A stretch of DNA of 64,000 nucleotides from Hyphomicrobiales bacterium (lineage in GTDB: Bacteria; Pseudomonadota; Alphaproteobacteria; Rhizobiales; Xanthobacteraceae). The stretch covers positions 62,001 to 126,000 of the forward strand of contig JAFKKG010000010.1 in NCBI GenBank assembly GCA_017305715.1, written 5' to 3'. Every line of letters begins with the position of its first letter. The stretch's first letter is position 1. The notes below the pieces were generated by a model. It was not told where the DNA came from. It worked only from the letters and a program-made list of their open reading frames with translations, and did not search any database. Below, piece by piece: positions 23,071 to 31,774 of the stretch. The position numbers were made by a program, and so were the translations under genes.

Positions 23071-23156
23071 TCATCACCGGGCTTGACCCGGTGATCCATC
23101 TTCGGGAGACTCTTGCGAAGGTGATGGATGCCCGGGTCAAGCCCGGGCATGACGAG
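23071..23156. repeat. Paired intergenic palindromic repeat
   Basis: Two GC-rich hairpin units face each other: TCATCACCGGGCTTGACCCG at the left and CCCGGGTCAAGCCCGGGCAT at the right, with a short spacer. The whole element can fold into a long hairpin or two small ones. It separates metH from the following glutathione transferase gene. Its right arm reads as MDARVKPGHD in one frame and creates a false N-terminal extension for that gene. Confidence 0.8.
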
Positions 23157-23174
23157 AACCCGAGGCTCTCCCCC

Positions 23175-23837
23175 ATGAAATTCTTCTCCTTCTGGAGATC
23201 GCTGGCGAGTTTTCGGGTTCGCATCGCGCTCAACCTCAAAAACATTCCAACAGAAGTCGTGTTCGTCGATCTCGACGCCGACGCGCACCGCGCGGAAGCC
23301 TATCGCCGCGTCAATCCACAGATGGCCCTGCCGTCGCTGGTGCTGGATGACGGCACGGTGCTGTTCCAGTCGCTCGCGATCCTCGAATATCTCGAGGAGA
23401 CCCATCCGGCCCCGCCGCTGTTGCCGAAGGACGCCGGCGGCCGCGCCCGGGTGCGGGGGCTCGCCGCAATGGTCGCCTGCGAGGGCCATCCGCTGCTGAC
23501 CCCGCGCGTGCGCCGCTATCTCGATCATGAACTGAATTTGCGCGACACCCAACAGGCCGCCTGGCGCCGGCACTGGACCGTGGAGACGCTGGCCGCCCTC
23601 GAAGGCCATCTCGGCGGCAACAAGGATACCGGGCATTTCTGCCACGGCGATGCGCCTGGTTTCGCCGACATCTGCATGGTCGGCCACGTCACCGCGGCGG
23701 TCAATCAGCAGATCGACCTTTCGCCCTATCCGACCGTGAAGCGCATTTTCGAAACCGCGATGGCGCTGCCGGAATTCGCCAAGGCGCATCCATCGATGCA
23801 GCCCGATACGCCCGAGGCGATGCGGGTGAAGAAGTAA
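23175..23837 (+). CDS. Glutathione S-transferase, zeta/maleylacetoacetate isomerase-like
   Basis: This 220-residue cytosolic protein has the thioredoxin-like GST N-terminal domain (about residues 1-80, with FWRSLASFRVRIALNLKN and the glutathione contact FQSLAILEYLEE) and an all-helical C-terminal domain. The SxxxxRVRIAL active-site pattern and overall layout match maleylacetoacetate isomerase (MaiA), which isomerises maleylacetoacetate to fumarylacetoacetate in tyrosine or gentisate breakdown. No homogentisate genes are nearby, so a general GST role is also possible. The ATG at 23175 is chosen because upstream codons come from the intergenic repeat. Confidence 0.75.
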   Translation: MKFFSFWRSLASFRVRIALNLKNIPTEVVFVDLDADAHRAEAYRRVNPQMALPSLVLDDGTVLFQSLAILEYLEETHPAPPLLPKDAGGRARVRGLAAMVACEGHPLLTPRVRRYLDHELNLRDTQQAAWRRHWTVETLAALEGHLGGNKDTGHFCHGDAPGFADICMVGHVTAAVNQQIDLSPYPTVKRIFETAMALPEFAKAHPSMQPDTPEAMRVKK

Positions 23838-23867
23838 GTGGATTGGCACGCCTTTCCGTCACCACTG

Positions 23868-23990
23868 GTCGTCCCGGCGAACGCCGGGAGCCATACCGCG
23901 TGATCTCTCGATGAAGCCGCAATATCGGACACCTTTCGCAAAACTGCTTCCTGTGGTTCTGGGTCCCGGCTCAAGGCCGGGACGACGGCG
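23868..23990. repeat. Intergenic palindromic repeat pair within a 312-bp gap
   Basis: Two units of the GTCCCGGC/GCCGGGAC type (gtcccggcgaacgccgggag near 23870 and gtcccggctcaaggccggga near 23965) lie head to head. The rest of the gap (23838-24149) contains an AT-richer stretch near 24050-24080, likely the promoter of the next gene, and nothing else I can identify. Confidence 0.65.
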
Positions 23991-24149
23991 GAGTTTGTTG
24001 TTGCACCGCCGGACACGCATTGCCCATTGAACAGCGCCTGATCCCGCTCCTATTTCCGTCAATTTTGACCGCTATGCATAACACCAGTAGTTTGCGCGAG
24101 GCGTGGCCCGAAGGGCCGCCGTCATTTCAGATTGAAGCGGTTTTCCCGA

Positions 24150-24587
24150 ATGCGAATGACAAACGCGGCATGGTTGGCCATCGGATTTTTATCCGTTCAT
24201 TTTGGGCTGCTTGACAGCGCCAAATGCCAGACGTCGCTCGTCCCTCCGCCGGCCAGGTCAGCGCCATCGCCAGATGTGGATGCGTTACCTCCAGCGGTGA
24301 TCCGGGCTGCGCCAATGACGGCCGACGATACGCCTCCACCACGGGCGACCGCCAGGCGCTCGGCGACACCCATCGCCGGGGACACACCGAAACCGGCCGC
24401 CGACCACGATGGCTTCACGGCGAGCATCGAAGACGAGCCCGTTCCAAAACTACCGGACCTGCAACGCCCAGCCAAACGGCCGAAGTCCGTGAAAGAGCCC
24501 GATGGCATCGCCGGGCGATCGCCGGCCGATTTCCCGGATGATGAGCCGCTGCGGCGCAAGCTGACGATCTGCCGCGACTGCAAATAA
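24150..24587 (+). CDS. Hypothetical proline-rich exported protein
   Basis: I do not recognise this 145-residue protein. From the ATG at 24150 it starts MRMTNAAWLAIGFLSVHFGL, a plausible signal peptide with a cut near the C in SAKCQ; an ATG at 24156 is equally possible. The mature part is rich in Pro, Ala, Asp and Arg, is predicted disordered by composition, and ends in a conserved-looking CRDCK. The two C-terminal cysteines could form a disulfide or bind metal. It converges with the following GST gene. Confidence 0.5.
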   Translation: MRMTNAAWLAIGFLSVHFGLLDSAKCQTSLVPPPARSAPSPDVDALPPAVIRAAPMTADDTPPPRATARRSATPIAGDTPKPAADHDGFTASIEDEPVPKLPDLQRPAKRPKSVKEPDGIAGRSPADFPDDEPLRRKLTICRDCK

Positions 24588-24611
24588 TCGCGGCCGGATG
24601 ACGGCCGAGCT

Positions 24612-25238
24612 TTACCCCTTCGGCGGATCGAGCCGCTGCAAGATTTCCTGGAACGGCGGCAACGCCTCGCAACGCGCGGCGTGGGCCTGCAGCGCCGGAT
24701 AGCGCGCGTCGAACAGCGCGGGATGGGCTTCGCCGGTGAAGCGCAGCGCGCAGGCAACCATGATGTCGGCATGGCCGATACGATCGCCGAACCAATAGAG
24801 AGTTGCGATCGCCTCGCGCTCCCTTTCCAGCATGCTGAGCACGCCGCCGATCTGCGCCTCGCAGCGCTCGACCCAGAGCGCCAACTGGTCCTTGCGCAGC
24901 ACCCGCTCGTAGATCAGGCTGACCGCCTTGTCGGCAAGACCGCTGCCGAGCGCACAGATGCGCAATTGGCGGCGGCGTAAGTCGCCTCGCTCGGCCATCA
25001 TCGCCGTTTCCGGGCCGACCAACTCGTCGAGCGAATCCAGGATCGACGCGCTCTCGATCAGCGCCTCGCCGCTGTCGAGCACCAGCGTCGGCACCCGGCG
25101 CAGCGGATTATACGGCGCGATCTTGTCGGCATCGCCGAAGGTCGACCACGGCTTGTGCTCGAACGGCAGGCCATAGAGCCGCAGTGCAATCGCGACGCGG
25201 CGGACGAAGGGGGAGTCGTATTGGCCGATCAGGAACAT
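24612..25238 (-). CDS. Glutathione S-transferase family protein
   Basis: This 208-residue GST has the thioredoxin-fold N-terminus MFLIGQYDSPFVRRVAIALR, with Ser9 at the usual catalytic position and the glutathione-binding VPTLVLDSGEALIESASIL. A helical C-terminal domain follows. It is a general detoxification or thiol-transfer enzyme of unknown substrate. The start at 25238 is preferred because the longer frame only adds residues read from an intergenic repeat (MDGRVKPGHD). Confidence 0.8.
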   Translation of the reverse strand: MFLIGQYDSPFVRRVAIALRLYGLPFEHKPWSTFGDADKIAPYNPLRRVPTLVLDSGEALIESASILDSLDELVGPETAMMAERGDLRRRQLRICALGSGLADKAVSLIYERVLRKDQLALWVERCEAQIGGVLSMLEREREAIATLYWFGDRIGHADIMVACALRFTGEAHPALFDARYPALQAHAARCEALPPFQEILQRLDPPKG

Positions 25239-25253
25239 GGTGTGCTCGCTCTT

Positions 25254-25341
25254 GTCATGGCCGGGCTTGACCCGGCCATCCACGTCTTACTAACTACCAG
25301 ACCTTAAAGACGTGGATGCCCGGATCAAGTCCGGGCATGAC
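25254..25341. repeat. Paired intergenic palindromic repeat
   Basis: The left unit GTCATGGCCGGGCTTGACCC and the right unit ATGCCCGGATCAAGTCCGGG are joined by a spacer whose ends read CCACGTCTT and AAGACGTGG, themselves an inverted repeat. The element can fold into one long hairpin. It lies between two divergently transcribed genes. Confidence 0.8.
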
Positions 25342-25362
25342 ATCCGAGACCGAAGGACCGAC

Positions 25363-25776
25363 ATGCGCTTATCCCTGGTTCTCCTCACGCTGTCAGCACT
25401 GTTCGCCGCCGCAGCCCACGCCCAATCCGGCAGCATCGGCTTCCAGTCGCCGTCGAAAAACATCGCCTGCCAGTATTTCGACTACGACAACCAGAACACG
25501 CTTCGCTGCGACATCATGGAAGCGTCAGTGACCGCGCGCCGGCCGGCCGATTGCGATCTCGAATGGGGCAAGGCGTTCGAGATGCGCTCGAAGGGCAGCG
25601 CCGTGCGGCTCTGCTACGGCGACACGGTGATGGACCCGAAGCTGCCGGTGCTGGCCTATGGCGCGGTCTGGCAACGCGGCGGATTTACCTGCACGTCGGA
25701 GCAGGCCGGTGTGACGTGTTTCAATGCGGAGCGGCGCGGGTTTTCGATCGCGCGCGCGAAACAAGATTTGTTTTAG
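25363..25776 (+). CDS. Small secreted cysteine-rich protein (DUF6636-like)
   Basis: This 137-residue protein has a clear Sec signal peptide (MRLSLVLLTLSALFAAAAHA, cleaved after AHAQ or just before it). The mature domain has five cysteines in the pattern NIACQYF, LRCDI, ADCDLEW, RLCYG and GGFTCTSEQAGVTC, consistent with periplasmic disulfides. The C-terminal GFSIARAK segment resembles the small DUF6636 family of unknown function. The start at 25363 is chosen because earlier codons belong to the intergenic repeat. Confidence 0.65.
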   Translation: MRLSLVLLTLSALFAAAAHAQSGSIGFQSPSKNIACQYFDYDNQNTLRCDIMEASVTARRPADCDLEWGKAFEMRSKGSAVRLCYGDTVMDPKLPVLAYGAVWQRGGFTCTSEQAGVTCFNAERRGFSIARAKQDLF

Positions 25777-25795
25777 GGTGATTCGCTCCCTTCTC

Positions 25796-25887
25796 CGTCA
25801 TGGCCGGGCTTGACCCGGCCATCCACGTCTTTGGTTCCTCATCAAGAAGGCAAGACGTGGATTACCGGGACAAGCCCGGTGATGACG
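25796..25887. repeat. Paired intergenic palindromic repeat
   Basis: This is a near copy of the 25254 element: CGTCATGGCCGGGCTTGACC at the left, ACCGGGACAAGCCCGGTGAT at the right, with the internal CCACGTCTT/AAGACGTGG arms. It separates two convergent genes and could stop transcription from both sides. Confidence 0.8.
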
Positions 25888-25908
25888 AGTGCGAGAGCGC
25901 AGGCGAAA

Positions 25909-26505
25909 TCACTCAATAATCGCCACATGCCCCGCCGCGTCACGCCGCGCCGTACCATCCAGCCGCGGATCGTCCTCGATCTCGATTTGCAACCGGAAGG
26001 CGCGAAAGCCGGAACGCTGGTAGAAGGCGACCGCGCCCGGATGATCGTGGGTGCAGGTGTGCAGCCAGAGCCGCGCGATCGGCCGCGACCAGGCAAGCTC
26101 CAGCGCGCGGTTCATCAGCCAGCGCCCGGCGCCGCTGCCGATCAGTTTTGCGGTGACGCCGAAGAACACGATCTCGCATTGGCCGGCATCGCGAAAATCC
26201 AGCTCCAACATGCCCTCGTCGCGCCCCTCATGCGCCAGCGCATAGTTTTCCACCAGCGGTGAATGAAGGATCGCGGTCAGTTCGGCGTCCGGCATCCTGA
26301 CCCTGGAAAACCACAGCCATTCTTCGCCAACGCGGCGAAAGAGGTCGCGATACCAATCGAGCTCGGGCGCTTCGACGCGCCGCAGCGTCCATGCGCCCGC
26401 AGGGTCCGACGGGATCACCGGGCGTTTGGTCATCTCCAGATGCGTCACGACGTTGGCGATCTTGCCGGCGGGAACGTCGAACTCGCCGTTGGGGAGGACA
26501 ACCAC
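25909..26505 (-). CDS. GNAT-family N-acetyltransferase
   Basis: This 198-residue protein fits the GNAT fold. The acetyl-CoA-binding region is FGVTAKLIGSGAGRWLMNRA (about residues 114-133), and HDHPGAVAFYQRSGFRAFR (about 154-172) is the typical C-terminal strand-helix. The acceptor substrate is unknown. The start lies 2 bp beyond the glpK stop on the same strand, so it is probably translated from the glpK transcript. Confidence 0.78.
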   Translation of the reverse strand: MVVLPNGEFDVPAGKIANVVTHLEMTKRPVIPSDPAGAWTLRRVEAPELDWYRDLFRRVGEEWLWFSRVRMPDAELTAILHSPLVENYALAHEGRDEGMLELDFRDAGQCEIVFFGVTAKLIGSGAGRWLMNRALELAWSRPIARLWLHTCTHDHPGAVAFYQRSGFRAFRLQIEIEDDPRLDGTARRDAAGHVAIIE

Positions 26506-26507
26506 CT

Positions 26508-28010
<1,503 letters not shown>

Positions 28011-28094
28011 GATGGTGACTCCTCGCGTTGCTTCCCGAATGGTTGGTGGTTGGGGCAAGGAAAGGGGATTGGCGGAGGAAGGTCAATATCTCAC

Positions 28095-28214
28095 CGTCGT
28101 CCCGGCCTTGAGCCCGGACCCATGCACCGCGTCCCACCGATTTTGGCACACGTCACGACCTTTTTTCGATCGATAGCACAACGCGGTATGGGTCCCGGCG
28201 TTCGCCGGGACAAC
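28095..28214. repeat. Intergenic palindromic repeat pair
   Basis: CGTCGTCCCGGCCTTGAGCC at the left and GGGTCCCGGCGTTCGCCGGG at the right flank about 70 bp of unique sequence. The element lies between the SDR gene and glpK, both on the minus strand. Confidence 0.65.
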
Positions 28215-28235
28215 GCGTTGAGAGAGCGCCGAAGC

Positions 28236-29009
28236 TTACGTCGCCGCGGTCGTAACCCCGCCGTCCACCACAATCGTCTGGCCGGTCATGAAGGTCGACG
28301 CATCCGACGCGAGATAGGCGACGGCGCCGGCGATTTCGTCGGGTTCGCCGATGCGGCGCAGCGGGGTTGAGGCGGTGCGGCGCTTGAGGTTTTCGGGGTC
28401 TTCCCACAGCGCGCGGGCGAAATCGGTCTTGACCAGGCCCGGCGCCACGCAATTGACGCGGACGCCCTTCGGGCCCCACTCGCCGGCAAGGCTGCGGCAC
28501 AGCGAGAAATCCGCCGCCTTGGAGATGCCGTAGGCGCCGATCACGGTGGAGCCGCGAAAGCCGCCGATCGAGGAGATGATCACGACCGAGCCATTGCCGC
28601 GCGCCGCCATTTGCGGGATCGCCTGCGCGCACAGCCAGATGTTGCTCTTGACGTTGCTGCCCATGATCTTGTCGAAGGCCTCGTCCTTGATGTCGAGCAA
28701 GGGGCCGTAATAGGGATTGACCGCGGCATTACAGACGAGGATGTCGACCTTGCCGTAGTGCTTCGTCGTGCCCGAGATCAGGCCGTCGACCTCCTCGCGG
28801 CGCGAAATGTTGCAGGGAATGACATGGGCATCGCCGCCGGCCTTCTTGATGCCCTCGGCGACTTCCATGCAGGCATCCGCCTTGCGGCTGGAGATCACCA
28901 CCTTGGCGCCAAGCTTTGCCAAGAGCTCCGCCGAGGAGCGGCCGATGCCGCGGCTCGAGCCGGTGATGACGGCGACCTTGCCGGTGAGATCGAACGGGGT
29001 GTTTTTCAT
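28236..29009 (-). CDS. Short-chain dehydrogenase/reductase in the pim-like operon
   Basis: This 257-residue classical SDR has the cofactor motif TGSSRGIG (about residues 16-23), NAAVN (about 91-95), catalytic Ser in IISSIGG and YGISK (about 160-164). It ends GQTIVVDGG. It is the last gene of the acyl-CoA degradation cluster on the minus strand, separated from the acyl-CoA dehydrogenase by a repeat. A role as a hydroxyacyl-CoA or related dehydrogenase in that pathway is inferred from context only. Confidence 0.8.
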   Translation of the reverse strand: MKNTPFDLTGKVAVITGSSRGIGRSSAELLAKLGAKVVISSRKADACMEVAEGIKKAGGDAHVIPCNISRREEVDGLISGTTKHYGKVDILVCNAAVNPYYGPLLDIKDEAFDKIMGSNVKSNIWLCAQAIPQMAARGNGSVVIISSIGGFRGSTVIGAYGISKAADFSLCRSLAGEWGPKGVRVNCVAPGLVKTDFARALWEDPENLKRRTASTPLRRIGEPDEIAGAVAYLASDASTFMTGQTIVVDGGVTTAAT

Positions 29010-29055
29010 TGTTTGCCTCCCTCTTCTTTTCGTCTTTGTTCGTTTCGGTGTCTGC

Positions 29056-29255
29056 CGTCATGCCCGGGCTTGACCCAGGCATCCACGACTTACTTTCCTT
29101 GTGGCCAAGACGTGGATGGCCGGGACAAGCCCGGCCATGACGATCTCTGGTCATTGCGGGGCAATGCGAAGCATCGAACCCGCAATCGCGAGATTCCCCG
29201 ATGTGCAATTGCACATCTGAGGTTCACGACTTCGTCGTGCCCCGGAACGACGGAG
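29056..29255. repeat. Composite repeat region: paired palindrome plus a second repeat family
   Basis: The first part (29056-29142) is the CGTCATGCCCGGGCTTGACC type with CCACGACTT/AAGACGTGG arms. The second part (29148-29255) is a different mosaic containing a perfect 18-bp palindrome, GATGTGCAATTGCACATC at 29200-29217, and GTGCCCCGGAACGACGGAG near the end. The whole stretch lies between two genes of one presumed operon. Confidence 0.7.
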
Positions 29256-30398
29256 TCAGATCAACCCGCCCGCATCGGTCACACGGCGCAAATGATAGTC
29301 CGTGTCGCCAAACGTGTTCTCGATCATGGTCAGCCGCTTGAAGTAGTGGCCAATCTTGGCTTCCTGCGTCATGCCGATGCCACCGTGAAGCTGGATCGAC
29401 TGCTGGCCGACGAATTTCAACGATTTTCCGATTTGCACCTTGGCTGCCGCCACGGCGGTGGCGCGTTCCTTGGCGTTGTCGAAATCCGCCGCCATGGTCG
29501 CGAACATCGACATGCTGCGGGCCTGCTCGACGGCGACGAACATGTCGGCGGCGCGGTGCTGCAGGGTCTGGAAGGTGCCGATCGCGACGCCGAACTGCTT
29601 GCGGGTCTTGAGGTACTCGACCGTGGACTTCAGCGATTCATCCATCGCACCGACGGCTTCGGCGCACATCGCGGTGCGGGCGTCGTCGACCACGCGCTCG
29701 ATCAGGTCGATGGCGTTGTCGGGATTGCCGATTGCCGCATCCGCGCCGACCTCGACGCCGGTCAGCGTGATGTCGGCGGCGTGCAGGCCGTCCTGGGTCG
29801 GATAGCCCTTGCGGCCAACGCCCTTGGCGTTGGCCGGCACCAGAAACACGCCGATGCCGTTCCGGTCGCGCCGCGCACCTGACGTGCGCGCGGTGACGAT
29901 CAGGGTGTCGGCATTCTCGCCGTTGATCACGACGAATTTCTCGCCGTCGATCACCCAGCCTGCGCCCTTTTTCTTCGCCGTGGTGGCGACGTCCGAGAGA
30001 TCGTAGCGCGAGTTCTTCTCGAGCTGCGCGAAGGCAAAGGTCTTGCTGCCGTCGATGATGCCCGGGATATAGGCTGCCTTCTGCTCGGCCGAGCCGCCAT
30101 GGCGCAGGAAGCCGCCGGCGATCACGACGGTGGCCAGATAGGGCTCCAGCACCAGCGCTTTGCCCATCGCTTCCATCACGATCATGGTTTCGACAGCGCC
30201 GGCGCCGAAGCCGCCGTCTTCTTCCGAGAACGGAAGCCCGAGCAGGCCCTGTTCGGCAAGCTTGCCCCACACGGCCTTGCTCCAGCCGCCCTTCTCGGCG
30301 CGGTATTTCTTGCGGGAGTCGAAATCGTAGCTGTCGTTCAAGAGACCGTCGACGCTCTCCTTGAGAAGCCGTTGCTCCTCGGACAAATCAAAATCCAT
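29256..30398 (-). CDS. pimD: Acyl-CoA dehydrogenase, PimD-like small subunit
   Basis: This 380-residue flavoprotein has the acyl-CoA dehydrogenase three-domain layout: N-terminal helices (MDFDLSEEQRLLKESVDGLL), a middle beta domain near 125-230, and C-terminal helices with YLKTRKQFGVAIGTFQTLQH and QLHGGIGMTQEAKIGHYFKR. Length and pairing with a 396-residue partner match PimD of the Rhodopseudomonas palustris pimFABCDE operon, where PimC and PimD form pimeloyl-CoA dehydrogenase. It oxidises acyl-CoA or dicarboxyl-CoA to the enoyl-CoA. The symbol is assigned by resemblance and context. Confidence 0.78.
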   Translation of the reverse strand: MDFDLSEEQRLLKESVDGLLNDSYDFDSRKKYRAEKGGWSKAVWGKLAEQGLLGLPFSEEDGGFGAGAVETMIVMEAMGKALVLEPYLATVVIAGGFLRHGGSAEQKAAYIPGIIDGSKTFAFAQLEKNSRYDLSDVATTAKKKGAGWVIDGEKFVVINGENADTLIVTARTSGARRDRNGIGVFLVPANAKGVGRKGYPTQDGLHAADITLTGVEVGADAAIGNPDNAIDLIERVVDDARTAMCAEAVGAMDESLKSTVEYLKTRKQFGVAIGTFQTLQHRAADMFVAVEQARSMSMFATMAADFDNAKERATAVAAAKVQIGKSLKFVGQQSIQLHGGIGMTQEAKIGHYFKRLTMIENTFGDTDYHLRRVTDAGGLI

Positions 30399-30456
30399 GT
30401 TCGTTACTCTCTCCGGCTATCGATGCGAGGCGACGCTGCCGCCCGGTTTTCTCTTC

Positions 30457-30552
30457 GTCATCCCCGCGAATGCGGGGATCCAGTAATCGCTGTGGTCTCG
30501 CTAGTCACGACCGCCGCGGCGTACCGGGTCCTCGCCTGCGCGCGGGGACGAC
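30457..30552. repeat. Intergenic palindromic repeat
   Basis: CGTCATCCCCGCGAATGCGG near 30457 and a GCGCGGGGACGACG arm near 30540 form an imperfect long inverted repeat between the two acyl-CoA dehydrogenase genes. It may tune relative expression or mRNA stability of the flanking messages. Confidence 0.6.
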
Positions 30553-30573
30553 GCCTGTTGTATGGCCCGGGCC

Positions 30574-31764
30574 TTAGAGCCCCAGCACCGCCTTGGTGAT
30601 GATGTTGCGCTGGATCTCGTTGGAGCCGCCGTAGATCGAGACCTTGCGGTTGTTGAAGTAGCTCGGCGCGATCTGCGCGGTCCAGTCCATCGCCTCGTTG
30701 GAGCCGTCGTCGCCATGCTCGTCATAGGGCGCGGCGAACGGGCCGATCACTTCCATCAACAATTCGGTGGTGGTCTGCTGGATTTCCGAGCCCTTGATCT
30801 TCAAGACCGAGGAGGCCGGATTGGGCTTGCCCTTGCCGTGCTTGCCTTCGTCGGCGACGACGCGGAGCTGCGTCAGTTCGAGCGCCTTCAGCTCGATCTC
30901 GCAGGCCGCGAGTTTTTCGCGGAAACCCTGGTCCTCGAGCACCGGCTTGCCGTTGGATTCGACCTTGGCGGCGAGTTCCTTGATGCGGCGCAGCCGCTCC
31001 TTGGAAACGCCGACGCGGGCGATGCCGGTGCGTTCATTGCCGAGCAGGAATTTGGCGTAGTCCCAGCCCTTGTTCTCCTCGCCGATCAAATTCTCGACGG
31101 GCACCTCGACGTCGTCGAAGAACACCTCGTTGACCTCGTGGCCACCATCGATGGTCTCGATCGGACGCACCGTGATGCCCTTCGACTTCATGCTGAACAC
31201 GATGAAGGAGATGCCCATCTGCTTCTTGGCGTTGTTGTCGGTGCGGCACAGGCAGAAGATCATGTCGGCGTGCTGCGCCAGCGTGGTCCAGGTCTTCTGG
31301 CCGTTGATGATGTATTTGTCGCCCTTGCGCTCGGCCTTGGTCTTGAGCGAGGCGAGGTCCGATCCGGAGCCCGGCTCCGAAAAGCCCTGGCACCACCAGT
31401 CGTCGACGTTGGCGATGCGCGGCAGATACTGCTTCTTCTGCTTCTCATTGCCGAAAGTGTAGATCACCGGGCCGACCATGCTGACGCCGAAGGCGAGCGG
31501 CGCCGGCGCTGGATGCATCTGCAATTCTTCGTTGAAGATGTAGTGCTGTACCGAGGTCCACCCGGTGCCGCCATATTCCTTCGGCCAGTGCGAGACACCC
31601 CAGCCCTTCTTGTTCAGGATGCGCCACCAGGTGATCATCTCCTCCTTGGAGAGGTGACGGCCTTCCTGCAGCTTGCGCCGCGTATCCGGCGGCACGTTGT
31701 CCCTGAAGAAGGCCCGCACCTCCTCACGAAACGCCACTTCTTCCTTGCTGAAAGCGAGATCCAT
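30574..31764 (-). CDS. pimC: Acyl-CoA dehydrogenase, PimC-like large subunit
   Basis: This 396-residue acyl-CoA dehydrogenase begins MDLAFSKEEVAFREEVRAFF and has WCQGFSEPGSGSDLASLKT (about residues 124-142) for the flavin/substrate region. NERTGIARVGVSKERLR is a region that can hold the catalytic Glu in this subgroup. It ends with YGGSNEIQRNIITKAVLGL. It matches PimC in length and pairs with the PimD-like gene downstream. The gene starts 10 bp after the CoA-ligase stop, so the two are in one operon. Confidence 0.8.
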   Translation of the reverse strand: MDLAFSKEEVAFREEVRAFFRDNVPPDTRRKLQEGRHLSKEEMITWWRILNKKGWGVSHWPKEYGGTGWTSVQHYIFNEELQMHPAPAPLAFGVSMVGPVIYTFGNEKQKKQYLPRIANVDDWWCQGFSEPGSGSDLASLKTKAERKGDKYIINGQKTWTTLAQHADMIFCLCRTDNNAKKQMGISFIVFSMKSKGITVRPIETIDGGHEVNEVFFDDVEVPVENLIGEENKGWDYAKFLLGNERTGIARVGVSKERLRRIKELAAKVESNGKPVLEDQGFREKLAACEIELKALELTQLRVVADEGKHGKGKPNPASSVLKIKGSEIQQTTTELLMEVIGPFAAPYDEHGDDGSNEAMDWTAQIAPSYFNNRKVSIYGGSNEIQRNIITKAVLGL

Positions 31765-31774
31765 CGGATCCTCC

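Noticed and set aside
23091-23174. N-terminal extensions reading MDARVKPGHD or MDGRVKPGHD at the GST genes and the DUF6636-like gene
   Set aside because: The extra codons come from the intergenic palindromic repeat; start codons further in match family N-termini or signal peptides.
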